Positions 8,378 through 15,953 of a DNA stretch of 31,995 nucleotides are shown one piece after another. How positions within the stretch are numbered: position 1 is the first letter of the stretch; each line of letters opens with the position of its first letter. The stretch lies in NCBI GenBank assembly GCA_016210245.1, contig JACQUR010000371.1:1-31995 (forward strand), given 5' to 3'. The translations under genes and the position numbers were made by a program. The stretch comes from Chloroflexota bacterium. Its GTDB lineage: Bacteria; Chloroflexota; UBA6077; JACQUR01. Under the pieces are notes generated by a model. It was not told where the DNA came from. It saw only the letters and a program-made list of their open reading frames with translations, and did no database searches.

Positions 8378-9610
8378 ATGAGCATTGGTTACGGGGCGGG
8401 TGGGGTTGACTGGCGGGACACGATCGACTACGGGCGGATGCGGAAGGAGCGGCTGGCGCGCACCCAGGCGGCGCTGAGGGGCGCCGGTGTGGCGGCCGCG
8501 GTGCTCACCCGGGGCGAGAACATCCGCTACGCCACCGGGCTGAAGGGCCCGGATTTCGCCCCGCAGCTCCGCTATGCCCTGGTCTTCGCCCAGGGCGACC
8601 CGATCGTCTTCGAACTGGGCAACCTGCGCGAGCGGCAGCAGGGGCAGGCGAGCTGGATCCCGGCGGAGAACTGGCGGTTCGCCTACTGCGCGCTCAACGG
8701 CATCGGCGGGCGGGAGGCCACCCGGCGCGAGGCGCAGCGGTTCGCCGACGCGATCGTGCGGGAGCTCAGGGAGCGCGGTGTCGCCGGGGAGAAGCTCGGC
8801 CTCGACGCCCTCGACGAGGCCAGCCGACAGGCGCTGGTGGAGCGCGGGGTCGAGGTGGCGGGCGTCGGGCAGGCCCTGGTCGATGCTCGGGGCACCAAGA
8901 CCCCGGACGAGGTCAACTGCATCCGGGTGGCGATCGCGATTGCCAACGTCGGCTACGCGCGGGTCTACGAGACGCTGAAGCCCGGGCGACGCGAGCGTGA
9001 CGTGGGCGCCGCGGCCTTCGAAGCGATGCTGGCGGCCGGGGCGGAGTACGTCTCGGGCGCGGTCAAGTCTGGCCCGAATACCTTCGAGCTGAACCACAAT
9101 GGGAACACCGACCGGATGATCGAGGTAGGCGATCTCGTCTACATGAACACCTGCCGGACCGGCTACAACGGCTACCACGTCTGCATCTACCGCAACTACA
9201 TCGTCGGGCGCAGACCCAACGCGAAGGAGAAGGACTGGTACCGCCGCTGCTACGAGCGCGTGTATGGCATGATCGGCGAGATCAAGCCCGGCGCGACCAC
9301 GGCCGACGCGGCCAGACACCTGCTGCCCGCGAGCACCTGGGGCTATGAGGCCGAGCAGGAGCTGCTCATCGGCGAGTTCGGGCACGGCTACGGCATGACC
9401 TACGAGCCGCCGGTCATCAGCCGGGTGTTCTCGTTCGACTACCCGCAGGTGTTCGAGCCAGGCCAGGTGATCGCGGTGGAGTGCCGCGAGGGCGAGCGCG
9501 GCTACGGCGGCGTCCGATTGGAGGAGATGGTCCTGGTAACGGAGGCCGGGCACGAGGTGCTGACCACCTGGCCAGCGGACGAGCTGGTGCAGGTTGGGGC
9601 GGTGGTATGA
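8378..9610 (+). CDS. Creatinase-like M24 family protein without the metal aspartates
   Basis: The protein has 410 residues from ATG 8378 (AGGAGGG at 8366-8372). Residues about 20-170 form a creatinase-type N-terminal domain, and about 175-400 the pita-bread M24 fold. In metal-dependent M24 peptidases the motif GDxxxxD...GYxxD carries two metal aspartates; here these positions are Asn257 (VYMNTC) and Cys269 (YHVCIYR). His336 (GHGYG), Glu368 (AVECRE) and Glu382 (VRLEEM) remain. Creatinase, a metal-free member of the fold, also lacks the two aspartates, so hydrolysis of a C-N bond without metal is a better guess than Xaa-Pro peptidase. The TGA stop overlaps a possible ATG of the next gene, so the two are translationally linked. 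Confidence 0.85.
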   Translation: MSIGYGAGGVDWRDTIDYGRMRKERLARTQAALRGAGVAAAVLTRGENIRYATGLKGPDFAPQLRYALVFAQGDPIVFELGNLRERQQGQASWIPAENWRFAYCALNGIGGREATRREAQRFADAIVRELRERGVAGEKLGLDALDEASRQALVERGVEVAGVGQALVDARGTKTPDEVNCIRVAIAIANVGYARVYETLKPGRRERDVGAAAFEAMLAAGAEYVSGAVKSGPNTFELNHNGNTDRMIEVGDLVYMNTCRTGYNGYHVCIYRNYIVGRRPNAKEKDWYRRCYERVYGMIGEIKPGATTADAARHLLPASTWGYEAEQELLIGEFGHGYGMTYEPPVISRVFSFDYPQVFEPGQVIAVECREGERGYGGVRLEEMVLVTEAGHEVLTTWPADELVQVGAVV

Positions 9611-9621
9611 GGGAGGCAGCC

Positions 9622-10320
9622 ATGGCTGTACGTCTGCGCAGCGGCCGGATCGTTGACATCAGTCTGCAACTGGGAGACACCTTTCAGATGCATACGCCCG
9701 GCGGGTTCACGCGGGACCTGCAGTTTGCGCTGGAGGTCTTGAAGGAGTACGACGCGCCGGGCGGGGCGGGGCAGATCGTGCGGGGGGCGCACCTGCGACT
9801 GCACGCGGGCACCCACATCGACGCCCCCGCGCACTTCGTCAAGGACGGACTGCACGTCCACCAGATCCCTCTGGAAACGCTCGTCGGCGAGGCGGTGGTG
9901 GCCAACCTATCCGACAGGGCGCCCGACAGCCCGATCACCGCCCAGGACCTGGAGCGCGCGGTGGGCGGCACCCTCCAGCGCGGCGAGCGGCTGCTCATTC
10001 GCACAGACTGGAACAAGCACTATGGCGAGCCGGGCTGGGAGAAGGGGTCGCCGTACCTCACGCCCGAGGCGGTGGACTGGTGCGTCGCGCGCGGCCTGGC
10101 GCTGGTGGGCATGGATTTCTCGCACGGCAAGGACGCCCCGGGCTCGCCCTCCAAGTTCTATACCTCGCGCACGCTGTGCGAGCACAACGTGCTGGTGATG
10201 CCCTACCTGAAGAACCTGGACCAGATCCGCAAGGAGCGGGTGACCCTGATAGTCTTGCCGCTGTCCATTGCGGGCGTGGAGTCGGCGCCGGTGCGGGCGG
10301 TGGTGATCGAGGATGAGTGA
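9622..10320 (+). CDS. Cyclase-family (PF04199) metal-dependent hydrolase
   Basis: The 232-residue protein has the family signature HAGTHIDAPAHF at 61-72, with ligands His61, His65, Asp67 and His71. The family includes arylformamidases (kynurenine formamidase), isatin hydrolase and polyketide-type cyclases. ATG 9622 is chosen because GGGAGG (9611-9616) lies 5 nt upstream; ATG 9607, which overlaps the previous stop codon as ATGA, would add five residues. Residues near 165-185 (a GMDFSHGKDAPGSP stretch) are close to the expected second part of the active site. Coupling to a creatinase-like amidino- or amide-hydrolase suggests a short hydrolytic pathway for a nitrogen-containing compound. The substrate cannot be read from the sequence. 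Confidence 0.88.
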   Translation: MAVRLRSGRIVDISLQLGDTFQMHTPGGFTRDLQFALEVLKEYDAPGGAGQIVRGAHLRLHAGTHIDAPAHFVKDGLHVHQIPLETLVGEAVVANLSDRAPDSPITAQDLERAVGGTLQRGERLLIRTDWNKHYGEPGWEKGSPYLTPEAVDWCVARGLALVGMDFSHGKDAPGSPSKFYTSRTLCEHNVLVMPYLKNLDQIRKERVTLIVLPLSIAGVESAPVRAVVIEDE

Positions 10321-10612
10321 TCTCCACATCTCAGCCGGGGCAGCGACATCCTGAGCCTTCCTGGCCACCTCCCGTGCCGGGTCGCACGCCCCGATGGACT
10401 CAGGCACTCCGTGCCTGGAGGCCGAGCGACGGCGCAGTCCGGCTGTATAATGGTGTTGAACCCGAATGGGCGAAGCGGAGCAGCGGGAGCCAGCGTGCAG
10501 GGGCCCACGGGCGAGCCCGTGCCCTTGAGCGAGTACAAACCTCTGAAGCTCCAGGGCCCGCCGCTGTCCGAGCAGATCATCGCCGATCGACGCTGGGGAG
10601 CACGAACAGACT
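10321..10612. promoter_or_regulatory. Intergenic region with two hairpins and a TATAAT box
   Basis: A hairpin with 7-bp arms (10401-10407/10411-10417, loop TCC) lies 80 bp after the cyclase gene and may help terminate its operon, though no T-tract follows. TATAAT at 10446-10451 is a good -10 box for the 10613 gene but no -35 box is found at the right distance. A second 7-bp hairpin (10506-10512/10515-10521, loop GA) lies in the presumed leader of that gene. A reading frame from 10450 through this leader has no further support. Confidence 0.4.
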
Positions 10613-11329
10613 ATGGGCGCAGACCAGAAACGCCGCCAGCAGGCGCTGCAGCGCAAGGCGGCCAAGCGCAAGCAGAGGCAACAGGCCGTGCGGCGGGGAG
10701 CCCCACCAGGGGCGAGCCCCGTGGTGCAGCGTGGCGTCCTTCGCCAGGCAGCCACGTGGCCCTGGCACGAGTGCCTGGTCGCCCGGGACTGGGACAAGGA
10801 AGGGGAGATCGTGCAGATCCTCCTCGCCCGGCGTGGGCCCGCCGGCCAGCTCGCGGCCGGCAGCTTCCTGGTCGACCTCGGCTGCCTGGGGGTGAAGAGC
10901 GCCTTCGCCAAGCTGTTCCTCGCCGAACGGGACTACGAGGCAGTGCGCCAGCAGATGATGAGCCGCCAGCCGATGGTCAAGACCGACCCGAACCTGGCTG
11001 CTAAGATCGTTCGCGAGGCCGTGGCCTACGCGCGCCAGCTCGGCTTCAAGCCCGACCCCGACTACCACGATGCCGCCATCCTGCTGCAAGGCACCGACCC
11101 GGACGCCTGCCCCGCCCGTGTCCCCCTGGGCAAAGATGGCAAACCCTTCTTCGTAGCCGGCCCGTACGACGACGTGCCCAGGATCATGGCCAAGCTCGAG
11201 CGGGCAGTAGGGCGGGGCAAGTTCGACGTCGTGGCGCCGCTGGCGGCGCCGCTAGGACTGTTCCCGGAGTTCGACGAGCTCGAGTTCGAGGACGAGGATG
11301 AGGACGATGATGAGGACGAGGAGGAGTAG
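10613..11329 (+). CDS. Conserved hypothetical protein with basic N-terminus and acidic tail
   Basis: The protein has 238 residues from ATG 10613; GGGGAG at 10595-10600 is 12 nt upstream, a long spacing. The N-terminus is Lys/Arg/Gln-rich (DQKRRQQALQRKAAKRKQRQ). Residues about 49-105 contain WPWHECLVARDW followed by SFLVDLGCLGVKSAF, a combination I recognise from hypothetical proteins of cyanobacteria, planctomycetes and others, with no known function. The last 20 or so residues are almost all Asp and Glu. The middle carries HDAAILL and further mixed alpha/beta sequence. The opposite charges at the ends could fold back on each other or bind nucleic acid and basic partners. It looks like a single-gene unit. 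Confidence 0.8.
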   Translation: MGADQKRRQQALQRKAAKRKQRQQAVRRGAPPGASPVVQRGVLRQAATWPWHECLVARDWDKEGEIVQILLARRGPAGQLAAGSFLVDLGCLGVKSAFAKLFLAERDYEAVRQQMMSRQPMVKTDPNLAAKIVREAVAYARQLGFKPDPDYHDAAILLQGTDPDACPARVPLGKDGKPFFVAGPYDDVPRIMAKLERAVGRGKFDVVAPLAAPLGLFPEFDELEFEDEDEDDDEDEEE

Positions 11330-11447
11330 CCGATAGCCCGGGCGGGCGGCGAGGCGCAGGGGTATGGCCCGCAACAGCGGAGTGCTTGGCGTATCGCTGC
11401 TCGCCGTGCGTGGCGGCAGGGCACCAATCTCGTGCTCGAACAGCGCC

Positions 11448-11470
11448 AGGCACGGCGCGTTGACGTGCCT
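11448..11470 (-). terminator. Possible terminator hairpin of the alpha/beta hydrolase gene
   Basis: AGGCACG (11448-11454) and CGTGCCT (11464-11470) form a 7-bp stem with a 9-nt loop, beginning 5 bp after the stop codon of the minus-strand gene. No T-tract follows, so a Rho-independent role is uncertain. The rest of 11330-11475, between two convergent genes, shows nothing else. Confidence 0.35.
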
Positions 11471-11475
11471 CGACG

Positions 11476-12342
11476 CTACGAGGCGGCGATGAAGGCGCTG
11501 ACGACGGCGACGAGCTCGTCCGGGTGCTCTCGGAAGGAGTAGTGGCCGGCCTGGTTGAAGATGTGCATCTGGGTCCGAGGCACGTGCGCGGCGAAGAGGT
11601 GCAGGGTGTTCATGCCAAAGGAGTCGAGCGGCGCCGAGGGGTCGTTGAAGCCCCAGACGATCAGCACCGGCACCTGCACGCCCCCGGCCTTGATCCAGGC
11701 GACCAGCTCCTCGCCCTGCCGGGCGAACAGCGGGTAGTACTGGGTGTGGCGCACGGCCCGGAACTTCTCGGCCACCTCGCGGCTCTTCGGTAGCGCCGCT
11801 ATCTTCATCAGGCCGTCGACGAAGTCCTCGGTGATGTGCCGAGCGGAGTAGGCGTTGGCGGTGGGCTCCAGCAGCACCGCTGCCCGCGTGCCCCAGGGGG
11901 GCGAGCTCTCGGCAATGCGCTCGTAGAACGGCGTGGGGATGCCGCCCGCCACGATCGAGGTGCTGTCGACGAGGATCAACGACTTCGCCAGCCCCGGGTG
12001 CTCCATCTCCAGGCGGGTGGCGACGTAGGCGCCCCGCGAGTGCCCGACCAGGTGCGCCCGCTCGACGCCCAGGGCTTGCAGAAAGCCGTGGGCGTGCTGG
12101 ACGATCGCGTCCATCGTGTACTCGGCCTCGGTCCTCGGCCCATCCGTATAGCCCTGGCCGAGCTTGTCGAAGGCGTAGACGTGGTGGTGCCGGGCGAGCC
12201 CTTCCAGGTTCAAGCCCCAGGCGTCCAGACAGTACAGGGAGCCGAGCTGCCCGCCGTGGACCAGCACCAGCGGCTCGCCTGCCCCCAACTCCACGTATCT
12301 CGTCCTGATCCCCGCGACGTCGACGAACTTCGGCTCGTACAC
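11476..12342 (-). CDS. Alpha/beta hydrolase, meta-cleavage product hydrolase type
   Basis: The 288-residue protein has a complete alpha/beta-hydrolase triad: nucleophile Ser102 in GHSRGAY, Asp234 in WGFNDPSAP and His267 in QAGHYSF. The oxyanion loop is VHGGQLGS (28-35). Overall pattern and length fit C-C bond hydrolases of aromatic meta-cleavage pathways (BphD/MhpC type), although esterases and epoxide hydrolases share the fold. The start is GTG 12342, with GAGGGAG (12353-12347) 4 nt upstream, and a TATAAT box lies about 30 bp upstream. No ring-cleavage dioxygenase is next to it. Transcribed alone, it is convergent with the acidic-tail gene and divergent from the GT87 gene. Confidence 0.88.
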   Translation of the reverse strand: MYEPKFVDVAGIRTRYVELGAGEPLVLVHGGQLGSLYCLDAWGLNLEGLARHHHVYAFDKLGQGYTDGPRTEAEYTMDAIVQHAHGFLQALGVERAHLVGHSRGAYVATRLEMEHPGLAKSLILVDSTSIVAGGIPTPFYERIAESSPPWGTRAAVLLEPTANAYSARHITEDFVDGLMKIAALPKSREVAEKFRAVRHTQYYPLFARQGEELVAWIKAGGVQVPVLIVWGFNDPSAPLDSFGMNTLHLFAAHVPRTQMHIFNQAGHYSFREHPDELVAVVSAFIAAS

Positions 12343-12373
12343 AGCGCTCCCTCACTCGGATGTCGTTCGCGCC

Positions 12374-12402
12374 ATTATACGGAGCCCACCCTGGCACGGG
12401 AA
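12374..12402 (-). promoter_or_regulatory. Promoter of the alpha/beta hydrolase gene
   Basis: On the minus strand TATAAT occupies 12379-12374 and TTCCCG 12402-12397, with a 17-bp spacer. The -10 box is perfect; the -35 box matches 3 of 6. A start of transcription near 12367 gives a leader of about 25 nt that includes the ribosome site. Confidence 0.5.
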
Positions 12403-12574
12403 TCCATGCTGCACCAGGTGCGAGCAGTCACTTCCGCCACCTCAGCTCAGTTATCACTTGTGCGCGATGGCGCCGCCTGGCTGCCTCTCGCTCTGCCGGC
12501 TTGTCGCGGCGCGGACAGGCGAGGGCGACTCGAGCCGCCAGCTCCGATCAACGGTACGGGGGTGGCCCGTCTCG

Positions 12575-13816
12575 ATGAGGAAGCGTTACCTGGTGGTCGC
12601 CGGCGCTGCGCTCTCGGCAGCGCTGTGGTGCGTGGTCGTCCTGCTGACCTGGCGCAACCGTGGTCTGTTCGACTGGCTGGGGCTGGATTTCGCCCTCTTC
12701 CGGGCGGGGGCCGCCGCCCTTCTGGCGAGCGGTCCGGTCGCGGCCTACGACCTGGACGCCGTCACCGCGCACCTGCAGCCGCTCGCCGCCTACTACGGTC
12801 CCTTAGCCGACGTGCTGAAGGTCGGGCCCGTACCCTACCCCCCTATCTTCGTCCTGCTGGTGGCGCCGTTCGCGCTGCTCTCGCCGCCCGTGGGCTTCCT
12901 GCTCTGGACGCTTGCCAACCTGGCCCTGGCGCTCGTGGTGGTGCGGGGGCTGGCCGCGCGTTTCCCAGCTCGCCCCAGGATGCTCGTGGGAACGGCGCTC
13001 CTGTTCTTCCCTCTGGCCTACACGCTCTTCGTCGGGCAGGTGACGATCCTGCTGCTGTTTGCCCTTTACCAGGCGTATCGGGCTTTCGAGCAGGATCGAG
13101 ATTTCCGGGCAGGGCTGTGGACTGGTGTGCTCCTGCTGAAGCCACAGTATGCAGTCGTGCTCTTGCTCGTGCTCGCGCTCAAGGGGCGATGGTCTGCCCT
13201 GTACGGGGCGACGCTGGCCGGGGTGGCTCTGCTGCTCTCATCTCTGGCCATGCTGGGCCCCGATGGCCTGCTCACGTACCTCGCCTCCCTGCGCTACGTC
13301 TCGGGCTTTCGATCGGTCCACCCGCTCGTCTACCCTGAGGCGATGGCCAGTTGGCGCGGCTTGCTGGTGAACCTTCTGCCAGGGGTTTCCGATGCGCAGG
13401 GCGTGCTGCTCACCCTCGTGCTCTCGGCCCTCACCCTGGGCGCGTTGCTCGCCATCTGGCGCGGCCGCTGGGACGCCCACGACGAGCGCTTCCCGGCCCG
13501 CTTTCTGGCCCTGGTGGCCGCGACCATGCTCGTCGCCTTCCACAACCACGTCCACGGCGCCACGCTGCTGGTCGTCCCGGGCATGGTCCTGCTGGCCCAG
13601 GGGGGTGGGTCGCGGCTCCTGCGGCGAGTGATCGAGCTGGCCGTGTACGCGCCCGTGCCGATCTTCTACTTCACAGGGTCGATGGCCCTCGTCGCCAGCC
13701 TCTTCGTGGCCCTCATGCTGGTAGCGCTCGCGGCGGTGTTCGTGGCCGAGGTGTTCCCAGTGGGAAGGCCCGTGCCGGCGACGCACCGCCCCCTGGTACC
13801 CCAACCTGGCGGCTGA
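12575..13816 (+). CDS. GT87 (DUF2029) family membrane glycosyltransferase-like protein
   Basis: The 413-residue protein is very hydrophobic, with about nine to ten likely membrane helices (first at 5-25). Family marks of GT87, the polyprenyl-phosphate-mannose-dependent mannosyltransferases of mycobacteria and relatives, are present: a conserved Asp38 in the first outer loop (GLDFALFRAG), YPP at 88-90, GQVTILLL at 154-161 and LKPQ at 188-191. The loop FHNHVHGATLL (322-332) is also typical. It would transfer a sugar from a lipid-linked donor on the outer face of the membrane. ATG 12575 is chosen because the first helix starts right after it; the purine-rich stretch at 12557-12564 may be the ribosome site. 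No other envelope gene is adjacent. Confidence 0.82.
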   Translation: MRKRYLVVAGAALSAALWCVVVLLTWRNRGLFDWLGLDFALFRAGAAALLASGPVAAYDLDAVTAHLQPLAAYYGPLADVLKVGPVPYPPIFVLLVAPFALLSPPVGFLLWTLANLALALVVVRGLAARFPARPRMLVGTALLFFPLAYTLFVGQVTILLLFALYQAYRAFEQDRDFRAGLWTGVLLLKPQYAVVLLLVLALKGRWSALYGATLAGVALLLSSLAMLGPDGLLTYLASLRYVSGFRSVHPLVYPEAMASWRGLLVNLLPGVSDAQGVLLTLVLSALTLGALLAIWRGRWDAHDERFPARFLALVAATMLVAFHNHVHGATLLVVPGMVLLAQGGGSRLLRRVIELAVYAPVPIFYFTGSMALVASLFVALMLVALAAVFVAEVFPVGRPVPATHRPLVPQPGG

Positions 13817-13823
13817 TGGCTGC

Positions 13824-13842
13824 GCCGATCCGTGAGATCGGC
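13824..13842 (+). terminator. Possible terminator hairpin after the GT87 gene
   Basis: GCCGATC (13824-13830) and GATCGGC (13836-13842) form a 7-bp stem with a 5-nt loop, 7 bp after the GT87 stop codon. No T-run follows. The remaining 190 bp up to the cupin gene shows no other signal. Confidence 0.35.
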
Positions 13843-14032
13843 ACTCCCTCCTGCTTGCTTGACGGCGGCCAGCGCTGGTCCGTAGACTCATCTGGCTGAA
13901 TGAGAAGCGGCGTCCTGCCAGTGTGGGACTGCCCGGAGCGTTGAACCCTTCCCGAAGCCGATCGCGTGGCCAGAAACCACCCCTGGGAGAGCCCTGGCCT
14001 CGCTGCCAGATACTTCCGACGTGGAGGGAAGC

Positions 14033-14368
14033 ATGCCCAAACCCGAGTACGAGTTCTACAGTCCCGATCGCATGCCGTGGCAGCCCGTGGTGGGGGGAGT
14101 CCCGGGCCTGTCCGAGAAGATCCTGTCCTCCGACCCGGAGACCGGCGACTACACCCGGCTGCTCAACTTCGAGCCCGGCACCGACACCACGCCGCTGGGC
14201 GTCCAGCGCCACGAGTTCTGGGAGGAGGTGTGGATCCTCGAGGGGGCGCTGCACGACCTTTCGCTGGACCAGACCTTCCCGGCGGGCACCTACGCCTGCC
14301 GCCCGCCCGGCATGGCCCACGGCCCCTGGCGCACGCCCGACGGCTGCACAACCTTCGAGGTCCGCTAG
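14033..14368 (+). CDS. Small cupin-domain protein
   Basis: The 111-residue protein is a single cupin barrel. Motif 1 is HEFWEEVWILEG (60-71) and motif 2 AGTYACRPPGMAHGPW (84-99). Likely metal ligands are His60, Glu64 or Glu65 and His96; the second histidine of the classical HxH is replaced by Phe62. It resembles the ChrR-type cupins (PF12973), some of which are anti-sigma domains and others stand-alone enzymes; no sigma factor gene is nearby, so a role as a small metalloenzyme or sensor stays open. ATG 14033 is supported by GGAGGG at 14023-14028. A heptad array starts 10 bp after the stop codon. Confidence 0.82.
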   Translation: MPKPEYEFYSPDRMPWQPVVGGVPGLSEKILSSDPETGDYTRLLNFEPGTDTTPLGVQRHEFWEEVWILEGALHDLSLDQTFPAGTYACRPPGMAHGPWRTPDGCTTFEVR

Positions 14369-14378
14369 TATCGACGGT

Positions 14379-14489
14379 AGTTGACAGTTGACAGTCGACC
14401 GTCGACAGTGGAGGGGAGAGCGCTGGCCGTCGGCAGGGCACTCGCGGAGTGTGGACTGTCGACTGTCGACTGTCGACTCGGTCTAGACA
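14379..14489. repeat. Heptad array with GTCGACT units, inverted
   Basis: Left half: AGTTGAC x2, AGTCGAC, CGTCGAC, AGTGGAG (14379-14413). Right half: GTGGACT, GTCGACT x3 (14451-14478), then CGGTCTAGACA. The halves are complementary over about 24 bp with two mismatches. The middle holds a small CACTC/GAGTG hairpin. Parts of the sequence (GTCGACTCGGTC plus AGACA, and CAGGGCAC) recur at 25253-25306, so the two loci share an origin. Confidence 0.85.
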
Positions 14490-14501
14490 GGGCAATTCCC
14501 G

Positions 14502-15230
14502 ATGTCACCCAGGCACACGCTCAAGACGCGAAGCGGGCAGATCTCTCAGGCCGTCTCGAAGGAGGTGCTGCGCCCTCGCCGGTTCACGTGCAAGGCGTGC
14601 GGACAGCAGAAGCTGGCCCGGCGAACTGAGGCCTCCAGTGAGCCGCCAGAGGTGTGCGATGCCTGTCCGCCGCCGTGGGCGCTCCGTTGCTTCACCTGCA
14701 AGGTGTGCGGGCAGGAGCAGTTGGAATGGCGGAAGGCGGGCGAGGACGTGTGCCAGCCCTGCGCGGCCGCGGTAGAACGCAGCGCCAGGGACCGCTGGCC
14801 GTCCTACTACTGCTTCACGTGCAGATGGTGCAGGAAAGAGTGGCGGGAGTTCTGGCCGGGCGAGCCGAGCAGCCGCGTCCGCGAGTGCTGGGACTGCCAG
14901 CACTCGGAGCACCTCTACCTCTTCACGTGTACGTGGTGCGGGAAACAGAAGCTGGAGTCTCGGTTCGGGGTGTGGAGCGAGCCCATCGCGGTGTGCCGCG
15001 ACTGCGCCTCGGTCTCCTTGACGTGCGTCTCGTGCGGGAAGAAGCAGGTAGAACCGGTTGGGGGCTCACCCTCTGCCGCGGCCTATCACTGCCAGGAGTG
15101 TCGCGCCCGCGACCTGGCCGCGCCTCGTCGGGGCGATACGCCGTGTCCCCTGTGTGGAGACCCGGACCCGCTGCTCTGCAGTTGCGGCGAGCCGGGAGCC
15201 CCGTGGATGCAGGACCAGTGGTGGATGTGA
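14502..15230 (+). CDS. Tandem zinc-ribbon protein (five repeats plus a degenerate sixth)
   Basis: The 242-residue protein contains 26 cysteines, nearly all in CxxC pairs. Five successive units read (F/L)TCxxCxxx followed by a second CxxC: C30/C33-C52/C55, C66/C69-C84/C87, C107/C110-C129/C132, C143/C146-C165/C168, C175/C178-C197/C200. The gap between knuckles is 18 residues in four units and 14 in the second. A compact final unit is C215/C218-C226/C228. Each unit should bind one zinc, giving a string of rubredoxin-like knuckles; single domains of similar form are called probable zinc-ribbons. I know no protein with this architecture by name. No clear ribosome site precedes ATG 14502, which follows the heptad array by 12 bp. 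A convergent gene codes another Cys-rich protein. Confidence 0.8.
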   Translation: MSPRHTLKTRSGQISQAVSKEVLRPRRFTCKACGQQKLARRTEASSEPPEVCDACPPPWALRCFTCKVCGQEQLEWRKAGEDVCQPCAAAVERSARDRWPSYYCFTCRWCRKEWREFWPGEPSSRVRECWDCQHSEHLYLFTCTWCGKQKLESRFGVWSEPIAVCRDCASVSLTCVSCGKKQVEPVGGSPSAAAYHCQECRARDLAAPRRGDTPCPLCGDPDPLLCSCGEPGAPWMQDQWWM

Positions 15231-15256
15231 GAGCGCGGCGCCTTGGCGGCCTGCTC

Positions 15257-15667
15257 CTACCCCTGGGCCGCCGCCTGGCGCTTGCGCCACTCGGCCTGCA
15301 GGCTGAGCTGCTTGGCCCGCACGTCCGGGTTGGTGGCGTAGCGGTGGCGCAGATAGCAGCGGCGGCAGCGCTCCGCCCGCTGGACCGGCGCCCCGCAACT
15401 GATGCAGTGCCGCTCCGCGCTCGCTTCCGCAGCCTGCTCGTGCTCCGCTCTCGTCCCCAGGTTCGGCACGGCCAGGCCCAGCTCGCGCGGGTGCTCGGTG
15501 GCCGGGTCGAGATACAGCCGCCCGCCGCAGCGTGGACAGCGCTGGGGCGGCACCGCCCCGCCCTGCACCATCACGGGCGAGAGGCCAGCGGCTCCTCGCT
15601 GCGCAACCGAGTAGCCGGCCACGTGGCCACACAAGAGGCACTTGATTTCGCTGACCCAGACGTCCAT
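15257..15667 (-). CDS. Zinc-ribbon hypothetical protein with four CxxC pairs
   Basis: The 136-residue protein has CxxC pairs at C10/C13, C44/C47, C88/C91 and C101/C104. Pairs one and two (KCLLCGH, RCPRCGG) and pairs three and four (HCISCGA, RCRRCYL) would form two zinc ribbons linked by a Pro/Ala-rich segment. The C-terminus is basic and helical (RAKQLSLQAEWRKRQ), suggesting nucleic-acid contact, which is inference. ATG 15667 has GGGAG (15678-15674) 6 nt upstream; the open frame extends to 15742 without support. It ends 26 bp from the stop codon of the tandem zinc-ribbon gene on the other strand. I do not recognise a named family. Confidence 0.78.
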   Translation of the reverse strand: MDVWVSEIKCLLCGHVAGYSVAQRGAAGLSPVMVQGGAVPPQRCPRCGGRLYLDPATEHPRELGLAVPNLGTRAEHEQAAEASAERHCISCGAPVQRAERCRRCYLRHRYATNPDVRAKQLSLQAEWRKRQAAAQG

Positions 15668-15863
15668 GCTGTGCTCCCGCCGCTCAGAGAGTGAGTAAGA
15701 GAGAGGCAAGCATCGAAGGATGTCATCCCTCTCGCTCAGCATTGTGGCCGGCCAGCCATCACAACGCCGTCAATTCAGCCCCTCAAGTCATATCAACGGC
15801 GTCACAGTTGCCCGCCCCGGCGCAGCGACTCCTAATCTGAAGCAAGGTGTCCTCGGGAGAGGG

Positions 15864-15942
15864 ACGTGTTACACCGAGACACGGAGACACGGAGAGCTTC
15901 TTCTAAGAAGACTCCGTGTCTCCGTGTCTCCGTGGTACACGT
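15864..15942. repeat. Octad array (GAGACACG) forming a 31-bp-arm inverted repeat
   Basis: The arms 15864-15894 and 15912-15942 pair over 31 bp with three mismatches. They consist of 8-bp units, GAGACACG x2 on the left and TCTCCGTG x2 on the right. The loop region includes a CTTCTT/AAGAAG stem. It begins 12 bp past the stop codon of the MFS gene. The 'ACACGGAGACACGGAG' type is known to me as intergenic DNA in several environmental phyla. The rest of 15668-15863 shows nothing clear. Confidence 0.85.
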
Positions 15943-15953
15943 CTCCTCCGCGC

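Noticed and set aside
8378..9610. Calling the M24 protein Xaa-Pro aminopeptidase
   Set aside because: Two metal aspartates are replaced, so a metal-dependent peptidase is not supported.
10450..10612. Possible small leader gene starting at ATG 10450
   Set aside because: No ribosome site is visible, the start lies in the -10 box and the frame runs on into the next gene out of phase.
14033..14368. Naming the cupin as the anti-sigma factor ChrR
   Set aside because: It lacks the N-terminal zinc anti-sigma domain and has no sigma factor gene beside it.
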